46,154 bases of DNA from UBA11524 sp963590165 (GTDB taxonomy: Bacteria > Bacillota > Clostridia > Christensenellales > Aristaeellaceae), in NCBI GenBank assembly GCA_963590165.1, contig CAVANO010000038.1, forward strand, positions 1-46,154. Reading direction: 5' to 3'. Position numbers and translations under genes: made by a program. This document shows positions 18,101 through 26,116 of this stretch, in pieces; position 1 is the first letter of the stretch; every line of letters begins with the position of its first letter. The notes beneath the pieces were generated by a model. It did not search any database and was not told the origin of the DNA. It saw only the letters and a program-made list of their open reading frames with translations.

Positions 18101-19054
18101 ATCATAGCGCTTGCGCCCTGTCTTTTCGGACATGTCCGCGTTGACGCTTGCGCCGTCCACCATCACCTCACCGGCATTCTTGACCGTGTCGATTTTCAGC
18201 GCGCCGCCCTGGGAGAAAATCACCATGGCATCCTGACCAATTGTCAGCGTGCCGATGGTGCCGGTCATGCCGTCTTTGGCGCTGATATACACAACGGCGT
18301 TGCTCTCGATGGTCAGCTGATCAATTTTGGCATCGCGCAGTTCGAGAATCACAGCGCGGTTCTTCACGATGCGGACATCCGCACCGTCACGCGTGCCGAT
18401 GATGGCATACTCGCCGCTGCGGTAGAAGGTAGCATCCGCACGGTCGATATCGATGATGCGCATCGCATTGCTCAGCGCCATGACGGAATACGCGTCCTGC
18501 TGATCAAGCAGCCACCGTCCCGCATCGCACAGCGGATAATCAAGGTTGTTGAGATCCTGCGCAATATGCTCACAGCCCTCAATCTCGCACTTCGGTGCCT
18601 GCTCGCAGTTAAGCGTCGTGTGGTCGCACTGCGACTCGTCCCATGCCGTTTCCTCTGTCGGTGACTTCGTCGCTTCTTCTGGCGTCGCTTCTTCTGTCGG
18701 CGTTTCGCTCGGCTCGTCCGATTCGCTCGGCGACGGCGTCGGTGACTTCGTCGCTTCTTCTGGCGTCGCTTCTTCTGTCGGCGCTTCTTCTGTCGGCGAC
18801 GCTGTCGCTTCTGCTGTAGCAGTCGGTTCAGCCGACTTCGTCGGTTCTTCTGTCTTCGCCGGCTCTTCCGACTTCGTCGGCTCTTCCGACTTCGTCGGCT
18901 CTTCCGACTTCGTCGGTTCTTCTGTCTTCGTCGGTTCTTCCGACTTCGTCGGTTCTTCTGTCGCTAAATCTGTCGGGGTTGTCACGCCCTCGGCAAGAGA
19001 AACGCTCCCCAGAAGGAGACAAAACACCATCATCAGGGCGCATAGGCGTTTCAT
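15161..19054 (-). CDS. Large secreted protein with Thr/Glu/Pro repeats and MBG-like domains
   Basis: A protein of 1297 residues. The start is set by AGGAGGT 9 bases upstream of the MKRLCALMMVFCLLLG signal peptide. Residues about 25-130 are a low-complexity Thr/Glu/Ser/Pro linker. Then come a Cys-containing stretch with CDHTTLNCEQAPKCEIEGC and a long beta-rich region (about 150-900) with repeated TLTGNN / LTIGQDAM-type strands, like beta-helix or carbohydrate-binding-domain proteins of Clostridia. Near residue 960-1010 is an MBG/YDG-like domain, followed by a seven-glycine linker (about 1035) and a C-terminal beta domain of some 260 residues. No LPxTG, SLH or membrane anchor is seen. Function unknown; surface or matrix protein is likely. 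It is 86 bp downstream of the CvpA gene. Confidence 0.8.
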   Translation of the reverse strand: MKRLCALMMVFCLLLGSVSLAEGVTTPTDLATEEPTKSEEPTKTEEPTKSEEPTKSEEPTKSEEPAKTEEPTKSAEPTATAEATASPTEEAPTEEATPEEATKSPTPSPSESDEPSETPTEEATPEEATKSPTEETAWDESQCDHTTLNCEQAPKCEIEGCEHIAQDLNNLDYPLCDAGRWLLDQQDAYSVMALSNAMRIIDIDRADATFYRSGEYAIIGTRDGADVRIVKNRAVILELRDAKIDQLTIESNAVVYISAKDGMTGTIGTLTIGQDAMVIFSQGGALKIDTVKNAGEVMVDGASVNADMSEKTGRKRYDFAASGVQNVLVEGEKYTWTVTPDAEGMLYLWLKTPSDGMQWTSTVAEGTMTVRQTAKTPAGDEGTITQGQRNTLKGGNVYTLSGTIADGTVLEIMEDNVTVILDEATASGTLIEAGASYDLIIRGETILDGGGSMPLMGVAPNITVDGLLSVQGSLPSGTKFLSGPAVLSDAPDGYEAYTVSVPLSRQKVTLDGEDVPLLMNPSGALLLPACASDSSYSIEADADNVTVTTVEKQTLTFTLTEEEPNADAADAKEFIVNGRNDYLDGAIHSAGADATATLRTVQLHSSGSVLRVEDGSLNVTLTGNNALLSDGEQPIALSNASVTLNVDSGRLVIRGQSSLDGITLKGNVLVEGSDTQECTTITIKDAQGNPVPNASLKVLLGGQQYQYTTHYDGTLRLWGFENLDGTDIAATDGENVYTAVITDNAGTAVTGLEIKNISTVDQEDGSLVITFTADGAKTAGVQLYSGEAPASMPDTYKSDAAQYTAENGKVTVTGLKAGDIVIFRVYASAEENVTLSADNTDGFSFSEECFHVHRVKWTPSRTANATYSGATYRPRMSLPETATVTYSGNDLVGGLPFYVGSYVMHVKIPEGDPLYLPGTADISFSINKITLTISPDANQQKNEGEADPSRFTYTVIGLLDGDTVRGTLSRVAGEEAGNYAFDISNMSAADYYTLKLADDAAEFTILPADIGGGGGGGERLTPVQQSIERKDGRKMFVTITTQEQLVLSYSELGSVVRNTPDDTSRPFTPSLVWNSETDEVLLRISAEAELNKDGGYVTDSYGSPVYGARTLRFGYMSLKYMNNAGVDCISFSNKNAAVMIRLTDFLSEDMEKAIKQAGGNLTTTVFRITIEPVDLPDGAVSGGWNVRAEMVINRNYIDISSLLPNASVLVSMEPVAKLLTSLDRYDEKTFGESFLLRMNAVNQESVFIEPYQDDELTKVPFSSILFADRYLIMPLTEAGTVDIATAPVSEEDPSATE
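18652..18969 (-). repeat. In-frame low-complexity repeat encoding (SEEPTK)n and related units
   Basis: Imperfect 18-bp and 48-bp units encode tandem SEEPTK / TEEPTK and TPEEATKSPT-type segments of the secreted protein at 15161. All unit lengths are multiples of three, so length change keeps the frame. It is a coding repeat and not a CRISPR array: there are no unique spacers. Confidence 0.85.
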
Positions 19055-19140
19055 ATCGTGTACACCTCCTACCATGCGCATGAAGCAAAGATCATGTCAT
19101 TCTATTAAACGAATGAAAAGCGCTTTTCTTCCCGTTTCGC

Positions 19141-19848
19141 TCATAATTTTCCGTTCATGATGGCAAGAATCAGGTTGCCGTTGGAGAAAATCGGTGCAAG
19201 CGTGCTCTGGTCAATCAGCTCCGTCACCATGTCGATCGGCACAATCGTCTCGACCAGCGGCACAAGCGTGAACACCGCCAGACAAATCAGCAGACCGCGC
19301 AGAAAACCAAACGCGCCGCCTGCCACCGCATTGAGCTGCTTGAGCACAGGGAACTTGAACACTGCCTTGAGCAGATTCAGCACAATCGCCAGCACGATAT
19401 AGAGCACGAGGAAACTGCCCAGGAAGCAGATGATGTTGATGCACGCCTGCAGAATGGTCTGGCTGACATAATCCGACACCTGCGTCAGACCCGAGGAGGC
19501 GAACACGCTGTTTTCGAGGTTGACCTCCAGCAGTGTATCAAGTGGCGCAGGCAGCTGCACTTTTTCCAAGATGCTGTTGATGCTGTCCGTTGTCAGCGTT
19601 GCAACATCCGTCATGGCAGTTTCGAGGTCGCCGATTCGGTTGGATGCGTCCGTGTAGTGCAGCAGCGTGCGAATCAGCTCCGGCTGCGACTGCACATAGC
19701 TTGCCAGTTTCGGTCCGACCCAGAACGACGCGAGAAAGGACATGAGCCCGCAGCCCATATTCAGCACGCTCGCGATAAAGCCGCGATACAGCCCGAAGAG
19801 GATGGAAATGCCGAGGATGCCCAGAATGACATAATCCACAATATTCAT
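19141..19848 (-). CDS. CvpA family membrane protein
   Basis: A protein of 235 residues starting MNIVDYVILGILGISILF. The upstream in-frame ATG lies inside the L,D-transpeptidase gene; the chosen start has GGAGGAG 10 bases before it and lies 7 bases after that gene's stop. The N-terminal segment with GLYRGFIASVLNMG is typical of CvpA (colicin V production) proteins, with four or so membrane spans and a central extracytoplasmic loop. In Firmicutes these proteins are linked to envelope integrity and, in some cases, to DNA uptake or repair genes (MutS2 neighbours). Exact role here unknown. It is co-directional and almost contiguous with the transpeptidase gene. Confidence 0.85.
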   Translation of the reverse strand: MNIVDYVILGILGISILFGLYRGFIASVLNMGCGLMSFLASFWVGPKLASYVQSQPELIRTLLHYTDASNRIGDLETAMTDVATLTTDSINSILEKVQLPAPLDTLLEVNLENSVFASSGLTQVSDYVSQTILQACINIICFLGSFLVLYIVLAIVLNLLKAVFKFPVLKQLNAVAGGAFGFLRGLLICLAVFTLVPLVETIVPIDMVTELIDQSTLAPIFSNGNLILAIMNGKL

Positions 19849-19855
19849 CGCAAGC

Positions 19856-21838
19856 TCACTCCTCCGTATTGCTTTCTCCGCCCGTGACGGCATCCGTCAT
19901 GGCTTCGGTGACGGCCTCAATCGGGTCAAGACTCGCCAGATAGTCGTAATACTGCTGACGCGCCGCCGTCAGGATGGGCTCATGGTCGCCGCCGAAGACA
20001 TACTGGGCGTTGATTTCCTCAATTTCTGCCTTGCGCATTGCCGGCGCACAGTACGGGCAGAACTCCAGCTTGCTGTACGGCTCCTCATCGAGCTGCGCGT
20101 AGGTAAACGATTCGAACGTCACGCCGGATTTCGTGACGGAATAGCACGTATCCGCGCGGTGATAGTACTTGCCGCCGTTGGGATTGTAGTACAGCACCGT
20201 GTCGTCATCCGGAATGGTCATCTGCCGACCCTGCCAGTCTTCCCAGATAACAAGGCGCCCGAGGTATTTGCGGTTGTCCCAAATCCACTTCATGTTGATG
20301 CCCTCGGTGTTGCGCAGACGCTGAACGCGGATACAGCCGTGGCTGGCGCGCGTGCCGAGCTTCGGTTCGTTGTAGGCATACGACTTCGAGCCATCCGCAA
20401 GCTTCGTATGGGGCACTTCGTGGAGCAGGTCGCCGTCATTGTAGCGCAGACCCATGCTGCAATAGAGGCTGTCGCTCTTGAATTCGCCGGTGAAGCTGCC
20501 AATCAGGTATTCGCCGGAGCGCGTTTCGTTGTACGGCTGCTTGGCATTTGCCAGACCGGTCGAAACCAGCAGCGTGGAAATCAGCTTGCCGTCCTCATAA
20601 ATATACAGGCGCTGCGTCAGCTTATCGACCACAAGCCCGTATTTGTACTTGCTGGAATCCCATTCCTTCGTTTCAAGTGTGCTCGTCTCGACATAGCCCT
20701 GCACCAGCAAATTCCACGCCTTGATGGTGTTATCGGCGAACGAGGAGGAGTAGCACTCAATCAGCGACCAGCCGTTATCCAGCGTCTCAATCACGCGGAC
20801 GCCCTGCGTGCCGCGCGTCAGGATGCCGATGGCGGGACTGTCGCTGCTCGGCTCGCGGCGGATGCGCACCTGTGTGCGTGCATCGCCCTTCACGACCGTA
20901 ATCGGCGAGGTCAGCATCGCCCAGACTGCCTCTTCATCCGTGTAATCCATGGGCGTATTCCAGTAGGATGCCGGTTCATCGGTTGCGGCTTCATACGGGC
21001 TGCCGTAGGACGGCGTGAAAATCACATACGGCGTGGGAGAGGGTGTCGGCGTCGGTTCCTCGGTCGGTTCCGGTGTAGCGGTCGGCGTTGCCGTCGGGGT
21101 CGCGGTGGGCGTGGCAGTCGGCGTTGCCGTCGGGGTTGCAGTGGGTGTCGCAGTCGGGGTTGCCGTCGGCACGGCAGTCGGCGTCGCGGTCGGCAGAATC
21201 CCGAAGGCTGCCGGGTCAACGGACACATGCTCCTCGTTGGAACAGAAGCCTTCTTCATCCGTCAGCGTCAGTGAAATCGCCGTGCTGTCCGCCTTGAGCT
21301 GGTCGGTGCTGATGACGACCTCGTTCGTGCCCATGGTGATATCGCGGTTTTCCAGCAGCGTCCAGCTGTTTCCCCACAGCCCAATGGTCAGTTTCGCGTC
21401 GATGCTGGCATAAAAGTTGATCACAAACTCCCCGTCCTCGGTGTTTGCCGATGAAACGATGGACGTAATAAACGGCGCGATTTTGCCGACGATGACGGTC
21501 GTGTTCGCCTCTTCGCCATTCATCTGCAGGACGAGGCTGTAGACACCTTCCGGTGCAAAAGTGCCCTCGTACGTGCCGTTCCAGAGCAGCGCATTTTCGC
21601 CTGCGGTCACCGGATAATTCTGCATGACCATCAGCACGGTTTCGTCCGTCTGCTGATCGCGCAGCAGCAGCGTTGCCGTGCCGTCTGACGGCGTTTCAAA
21701 GCTGATCATCACCGCCTTGCCCGGGCGGATCGTCTCCGTCAGCGGCTCAAGCGACAGCAATGCTTCCTCCGCAGACATGCACGGCAGCATCACAAACAGC
21801 ATGACTGCAATCATCAGTAGGCATATCATTCTCCGCAT
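19856..21838 (-). CDS. Secreted L,D-transpeptidase with SH3 domain
   Basis: A protein of 660 residues. AGGAGG lies 8-9 bases before the MRRMICLLMIAVML signal peptide. Residues 30-215 are an Ig-like/FlgD-like beta domain, about 218-290 a (PTAT)n linker, about 325-400 an SH3-type wall-binding domain, and about 410-560 a YkuD catalytic domain with the SHGCIRVQR active site (Cys nucleophile). The last 100 residues include a small Cys-containing module (YYHRADTCYSV...FCPYCAPA) often found after YkuD. It forms 3-3 cross-links or attaches proteins in peptidoglycan outside the membrane. It lies 14 bases after the Nudix-HAD gene, so it is in the same operon. Confidence 0.93.
   Translation of the reverse strand: MRRMICLLMIAVMLFVMLPCMSAEEALLSLEPLTETIRPGKAVMISFETPSDGTATLLLRDQQTDETVLMVMQNYPVTAGENALLWNGTYEGTFAPEGVYSLVLQMNGEEANTTVIVGKIAPFITSIVSSANTEDGEFVINFYASIDAKLTIGLWGNSWTLLENRDITMGTNEVVISTDQLKADSTAISLTLTDEEGFCSNEEHVSVDPAAFGILPTATPTAVPTATPTATPTATPTATPTATPTATPTATPTATPEPTEEPTPTPSPTPYVIFTPSYGSPYEAATDEPASYWNTPMDYTDEEAVWAMLTSPITVVKGDARTQVRIRREPSSDSPAIGILTRGTQGVRVIETLDNGWSLIECYSSSFADNTIKAWNLLVQGYVETSTLETKEWDSSKYKYGLVVDKLTQRLYIYEDGKLISTLLVSTGLANAKQPYNETRSGEYLIGSFTGEFKSDSLYCSMGLRYNDGDLLHEVPHTKLADGSKSYAYNEPKLGTRASHGCIRVQRLRNTEGINMKWIWDNRKYLGRLVIWEDWQGRQMTIPDDDTVLYYNPNGGKYYHRADTCYSVTKSGVTFESFTYAQLDEEPYSKLEFCPYCAPAMRKAEIEEINAQYVFGGDHEPILTAARQQYYDYLASLDPIEAVTEAMTDAVTGGESNTEE
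21056..21195 (-). repeat. In-frame (PTAT)n linker repeat
   Basis: 12-bp units encode PTATPTAT and related VPTATPT segments of the L,D-transpeptidase linker. Unit length is divisible by three. Similar Thr/Pro linkers occur in the secreted protein at 36713. Confidence 0.9.
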
Positions 21839-21852
21839 GGGTGATTGTCCTC

Positions 21853-22866
21853 CTAACTTTCATGCTTCCAATCCGGAAGCAGCAGCGTTTTCAGTTCCAA
21901 GGGCGTTTCTATGCGCACATCGGCGGATTTTTCCTCGGTGAACCGCGCGTCCGCATCGAGCAGCACCGTGCGGATGCCGGCAGCCTGTCCGGCTCTTGTA
22001 TCCAGCGGACGATCGCCGATGATGACGCATTCGTCCGGCTGCAGCCCGTAGCGGCTCATGCAGCAGTTCACCAGATCCGGTGCGGGCTTGCGCGGCAGAC
22101 CGTCCTCTGCCGTTACAAAGCCGCTGAAATAAGGGAGCAGTCCGAGTTTCTCCAGCGCCTCGCGGCAGCGCAGATCGCGATGCGTGACGACATAATGCCG
22201 AAAGCCGTGCGTTGTCAGCTGCGCCAGCGTTTCAGGAATACCTTCCACCGCTGCAAGCTGCTCAAGAAACCGGTTTCCTTCTTCCTCCCTGCATTCCGCC
22301 AGCAGTGTCTCCGCTGATATACCGCAAAGGGCAGACAGTATCGTGCACGCAAAAAGCAGGCTGACCTTCAGCAGCGACAGCACACTTTCCGGCGTGACGG
22401 TCACATCGTGACGGTGCATCAGACGCACCAGCACATCCGTCAGCATCGGATACGTATCGGCAAGCGTGCCGTCAAAGTCCCATAGGCAGCACGTCACGCC
22501 ATCAAACGCCAGCTGCATAGCGATTGTCCTGTCCGCCGGACAAAACGTGTGCCCCTTCAATTCGCGCGGCGTAACGAACGCGAAATCCTCATGCTCCGTC
22601 AGATGCGGCTGTGCAGTGGTGTCCGCCGTCAGAAAGTCGAACGTCAGCCCCTGCGCCTCGGCAGAGCAGAGCATCCGAACATGCGAAACAGGCAGCGACA
22701 GTTCCTCCAGCAGCTCGCGCATCAGGCATTTTTCCGGCGATTCGCCTGCTTCCTGCTTGCCGCCGGGGAATTCCCACAGATGCGCGTTTTTGCGTCCCTC
22801 GCCGCGCTTGCAAATCAGGATGCGTCCATCCTCGCGCCGCACGATGCCGGCGCTGACTCTCGTCAT
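21853..22866 (-). CDS. Nudix hydrolase-HAD phosphatase fusion
   Basis: A protein of 337 residues with two catalytic domains. Residues 1-125 are a MutT-like Nudix domain: WEFPGGKQEAGES and CLMRELLEEL form the Nudix box (36-58), with Ser where Gly is usual near its end. Residues 126-330 are a HAD hydrolase of the phosphoglycolate phosphatase group: motif I WDFDGTLADT (Asp130, Asp132), motif II VVTHRD, motif III Lys in RKPAPD, and motif IV IIGDRPLDT. The Nudix half probably removes oxidised nucleotides such as 8-oxo-dGTP; the HAD half could remove phosphate from 2-phosphoglycolate or nucleotides. The start overlaps the stop of the endonuclease IV gene (ATGA), so the two are translationally coupled. 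Confidence 0.88.
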   Translation of the reverse strand: MTRVSAGIVRREDGRILICKRGEGRKNAHLWEFPGGKQEAGESPEKCLMRELLEELSLPVSHVRMLCSAEAQGLTFDFLTADTTAQPHLTEHEDFAFVTPRELKGHTFCPADRTIAMQLAFDGVTCCLWDFDGTLADTYPMLTDVLVRLMHRHDVTVTPESVLSLLKVSLLFACTILSALCGISAETLLAECREEEGNRFLEQLAAVEGIPETLAQLTTHGFRHYVVTHRDLRCREALEKLGLLPYFSGFVTAEDGLPRKPAPDLVNCCMSRYGLQPDECVIIGDRPLDTRAGQAAGIRTVLLDADARFTEEKSADVRIETPLELKTLLLPDWKHES

Positions 22867-23693
22867 GTTGCAAGCCCCCGAATCAGCTTGATTTCCGCCG
22901 CGTATCCGGCTAAGTCGTTCGGCGTTTCCAGCTCAAACGGCAGATGCTTCAGCTGCGGATGATTCACCACGCGCATCAGCGCCTCCAGCCCGATGAATCC
23001 TTCGCCGATTTTTTCGTGCCTGTCCTTGTGTGCGCCGCAGGGATTCTTGCTGTCGTTCAGGTGAATTGCCTTCAGACGTTCGAGCCCGAGCACGCGGTCA
23101 AATTCCGCCAGCACATCATCGAGGCGATTCACGATATCATACCCTGCATCGCTGACGTGGCAGGTATCCAGGCATACGCCGAGCTGGTCGCCCAGTTCCG
23201 TGCCGTCAATAATCGCGCGCAGTTCCTCGAAGCTCCGCCCGACCTCTGTGCCCTTGCCGGCCATCGTTTCCAGCAGGACAGTCGTTTTCATGTCCTTCCA
23301 GAGGATGCTGTTGAGCATCTCGCAAATCTGTCCGGTGGCAATTTCAACGCCCTGCTTGACATGGCTGCCCGGATGGAAGTTATAGCAATTGCCGGGCAGA
23401 TGCTCAAGGCGCTGCAGGTCATCGAGCATCGTCCGCTTGGCGAAATCGCGGATGGCAGGGTCAGCGGAGCAGCCGTTGAGCGTGTAGGGCGCATGGGCGA
23501 CAAGCCTGCCGATGCCGTGTTCCTGCGCATACGCCGAATACGCGGCAATGTCCTGCAAATCAAGCGGCTTAGCGGTGCCGCCGCGCGGATTGCGCGTGAA
23601 AAACTGGAACGTGTTCGCACCGATGGACACTGCCTCCTGCCCCATATGCAGGAAGCCGTCGCTGGCAGACAAATGGCAGCCGATGGTCAGCAT
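22863..23693 (-). CDS. nfo: Endonuclease IV (AP endonuclease)
   Basis: A protein of 276 residues, normal for the family. The start MLTIGCHLSASDG is chosen because AGGAGG is 5-6 bases upstream; longer frames extend into the previous gene. Motifs of the Zn-dependent TIM barrel are present: NTFQFFTRNPRG, VAHAPYTLN, NFHPGSHV, LLETMAGKG (Glu), LGVCLDTCHVSDAGYD, and IHLNDSKNPCGAHKDRHEKIGEG. The enzyme cuts DNA at abasic sites and removes 3' blocking groups, including 3'-phosphoglycolate, after oxidative damage. It lies 16 bases downstream of the pentapeptide-repeat gene and overlaps the Nudix-HAD gene by 4 bp. Confidence 0.96.
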   Translation of the reverse strand: MLTIGCHLSASDGFLHMGQEAVSIGANTFQFFTRNPRGGTAKPLDLQDIAAYSAYAQEHGIGRLVAHAPYTLNGCSADPAIRDFAKRTMLDDLQRLEHLPGNCYNFHPGSHVKQGVEIATGQICEMLNSILWKDMKTTVLLETMAGKGTEVGRSFEELRAIIDGTELGDQLGVCLDTCHVSDAGYDIVNRLDDVLAEFDRVLGLERLKAIHLNDSKNPCGAHKDRHEKIGEGFIGLEALMRVVNHPQLKHLPFELETPNDLAGYAAEIKLIRGLAT

Positions 23694-23709
23694 AATACCC
23701 TCCTGAATG

Positions 23710-24324
23710 TCAATCAATCACAAGTCCGAGCAAGCGCGAAAGTTCCGCCGCCTGCTCCGATGTCACCCGCATCCCCCGCAGCGATTCCGGCGTAATCTGC
23801 CAGCCGAGCACCGCGCATGTGCGGACATCAATGTCCTTCATCGGGACGTGCGAAATCGTCATGTGCGTCATGTCGCAATCCCGAAAGGCAATCTCCTTCC
23901 AGCGAATGCTGTCGAGGCGCGATTCTGCCAGCTGGCAGTCCTGAAACTGGATATATTCCGCCTTGCCGCCGGACAGATTCATATATCCCGCACGGCAGCC
24001 CGAAAACGCGGCATGCCGAACCGTCATGCGGACAGCATCCAGCCCTGTCAGACGGCAGCCGGACAATCGGACGCGCGTCCACGAGGCGTCGGACACATCC
24101 GCGCCGGACAAATCACAGTCCTTCAGCACCACGTCCGACCAGTCCGCCCAGTGCAGCGAGCATTCCGACAACAGGCACCGCTGCAGGATGCAGTGCCGGA
24201 GCGTCCAACCGTGCAGTTCCGTGCCGGACAAATCAAGACCGGTCAGCACCGCATCGGACACATCGCGCTCCTCCGGCAATTCGGTGAGTTCAGTCAGCGT
24301 TTCCGGCATGATGGGCGACAGCAT
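23710..24324 (-). CDS. Pentapeptide-repeat protein
   Basis: A protein of 204 residues. The start is set by AGGAGG 9 bases upstream; the start lies 35 bp inside the SNF2 gene. From about residue 20 to 170 it consists of A(D/N)LXX-type pentapeptides in irregular form (AVLTGLDLSGTEL, CLLSEC, CDLSGADVS, CRLTGLDAV), predicted to form a right-handed quadrilateral beta-helix. Cys is frequent at the repeat tips. Members such as Qnr and MfpA mimic DNA and protect gyrase, but many others have unknown roles. No signal peptide. In this operon of DNA repair enzymes a DNA-mimic or scaffold role is conceivable; that is inference. Confidence 0.85.
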   Translation of the reverse strand: MLSPIMPETLTELTELPEERDVSDAVLTGLDLSGTELHGWTLRHCILQRCLLSECSLHWADWSDVVLKDCDLSGADVSDASWTRVRLSGCRLTGLDAVRMTVRHAAFSGCRAGYMNLSGGKAEYIQFQDCQLAESRLDSIRWKEIAFRDCDMTHMTISHVPMKDIDVRTCAVLGWQITPESLRGMRVTSEQAAELSRLLGLVID

Positions 24325-26116
24325 CGCTTGAATCCTCCTGATGGGCAGTCAGCATCTGCTCTGCCAGCTTTTCTACATGGTGACGCGCCTGATTCGCGAG
24401 CTGTTCCGTCTGTGCCTGAGACACGGGCGTATCCCCCATCAACCCGACAAACTGGCTGACCTTAAGTCCGAGTGCCTCCTGCATGACTGCGTCCGAGCCC
24501 TGCGGCGCAACGAGGTAGTAGCACAGGAGTGAGTCCTCCTGCCCCATGCGATGGGCTCTGTCCTCTGCCTGCGAATGAACAGCCGGCGACCAGTCCAGCT
24601 CGCCGAACACGACGCATGTCGCCCTCTGCAGGTTCAGGCCGCTCGCGGCACGAAGGCTGATGCAGAGCAAATCCGTCCTGCCGGACATGAAGCGGTCAAC
24701 TGCCGTTGTCTTTGCAGCGGTCGACTCGCGTCCCGTGATGAAGCCCGGCGAAAACGATTTGAGTTCCTTGCGGTAGAGATCCATCACCTGATGATGATGC
24801 GCGAACAGCAGCACCTTTTCGCCGCCCTCAAGCAGTGCGCGCACGAACTGGCAGACGTACGGCGCTTTTGCAACGCCGGTCGCCTGACGCGCATGCTGGC
24901 TGATGGACTCCTCCAGCATGGCACGTTCCTGCGCCGTCAGCGCTGTATCCTGCTTCCAGCGGAACAGCTCATGCATGACCGGCTCCATCAGCTGCGCATA
25001 GACGCGGTCGTTCCAGTCCAGTTCCTGCACAAGCCTTCTCTTCGGCGGCAGCTCACTGAGCACCTGCTGCTTCGTCCTGCGAAGCATCAACCCTTCCCGG
25101 CGAAGGTACGCACCCAGCAAATCGGGCTTCAGGACAATCTGATTGCCGTATCCGCTGCACCATTCGCGCGAGAACGACTCCCAGTCGCCCAGGAAGTGAA
25201 AGTCAAGAATATTGATGACGTTCCAGATTTCGCCGCCGCGGTTGTAAATCGGCGTGCCGGACAGCCCGATGACATGCTCGCATGCGTCGGACAGCAGCGA
25301 TGCCGCAGAGTATTTCTCCGTGCCGCTGTGACGCAGTTCCTGAATCTCATCGAAGATGACCGTGCGCAGCGGAAGCGACGGCAGCACGCTTTTCCAGCCG
25401 CGCAGCAGCAGATAATGCATGATGTACACATCCGCCTCGGGCAGGTCATACGGCTTCAAACCCTTGATGATATGCACGCGCGGTGCCTGTCCATTCACGC
25501 GCAGGAAGCGCATCGTTTCCTCCTGCCAGTTGCGCGTCAGGTGCGCCGGCGGAATGACAAGTGCGGGCATCGCGCCGGTTGACGCAAGGAACGCCAGTGC
25601 CTGCACCGTCTTGCCCAGACCCATTTCGTCCGCCAGCAGGCAGCGGTCATGCTGGCACAGGTACGATAATCCTTCCTGCTGGAACGTGCGGAGCGAGCCG
25701 GTAAATGTTCCCTCCGGCGGCGTCATTTTCGCCGGTATTTTGACGTTCTGTGCCTGCCTGACGGCGTAGTCCCGCGCGCCCTGCACCGCCTTGTCCCAAA
25801 TGGCGCGATCCGCCGACTTGATTTCCAGCGGAAACCGCATCATCAGCCAGCACAAATCCCCGACCGCACGACGGTGCGCCGTGAACCGTGCTTCGCCGCG
25901 CTTTGATCCCGCGCTGCCAGGGAAGAGCCGCTTGCACACTTCCGTCACGGACGGATCGCCGCGGACAACCCAGCACTTGCTGCGCCGGTTATAGCTCAGC
26001 GTACCCAGCGGCGTGCCGGAATCCGGAAAAGTGCGCAGATACGGCGGCAGGTGCGATTCGTCATCCGCTTCGGGCTGATTTTCCTGCGTATCGCCGGATG
26101 GTTGATTCTTCTTCAT
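24290..26116 (-). CDS. SNF2-family DNA translocase/helicase
   Basis: A protein of 608 residues. The start ATG (MKKNQPSGD) overlaps the stop of the upstream nuclease gene (ATGA). After an acidic, disordered first 30 residues and an N-terminal domain (30-140), the two RecA-like lobes follow: Walker A ADEMGLGKT (Lys169), motif II DEIQ (about 256-259, in place of the usual DEAH), VIGLSGTPIYN, motif V-VI region with SLRAASGLNLQ and AEDRAHRMGQ. SNF2 proteins move along double-stranded DNA using ATP and do not unwind it in the classical way. Bacterial members are tied to repair, transcription recycling (RapA) or defence. Here the neighbours are a nuclease-like protein and endonuclease IV, so repair or DNA surveillance is likely. 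Confidence 0.93.
   Translation of the reverse strand: MKKNQPSGDTQENQPEADDESHLPPYLRTFPDSGTPLGTLSYNRRSKCWVVRGDPSVTEVCKRLFPGSAGSKRGEARFTAHRRAVGDLCWLMMRFPLEIKSADRAIWDKAVQGARDYAVRQAQNVKIPAKMTPPEGTFTGSLRTFQQEGLSYLCQHDRCLLADEMGLGKTVQALAFLASTGAMPALVIPPAHLTRNWQEETMRFLRVNGQAPRVHIIKGLKPYDLPEADVYIMHYLLLRGWKSVLPSLPLRTVIFDEIQELRHSGTEKYSAASLLSDACEHVIGLSGTPIYNRGGEIWNVINILDFHFLGDWESFSREWCSGYGNQIVLKPDLLGAYLRREGLMLRRTKQQVLSELPPKRRLVQELDWNDRVYAQLMEPVMHELFRWKQDTALTAQERAMLEESISQHARQATGVAKAPYVCQFVRALLEGGEKVLLFAHHHQVMDLYRKELKSFSPGFITGRESTAAKTTAVDRFMSGRTDLLCISLRAASGLNLQRATCVVFGELDWSPAVHSQAEDRAHRMGQEDSLLCYYLVAPQGSDAVMQEALGLKVSQFVGLMGDTPVSQAQTEQLANQARHHVEKLAEQMLTAHQEDSSDAVAHHAGNAD

Noticed and set aside
18652..18969. 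Regular repeats resembling a CRISPR array
   Set aside because: Units are contiguous, in frame, without unique spacers and encode a Glu/Pro/Thr linker; no cas genes nearby.
19982..21274. 430-codon plus-strand frame opposite the L,D-transpeptidase gene
   Set aside because: It mirrors the GC-rich coding sequence and ends in an Arg/Cys/Gly low-complexity run produced by the (PTAT)n repeat; no ribosome site.
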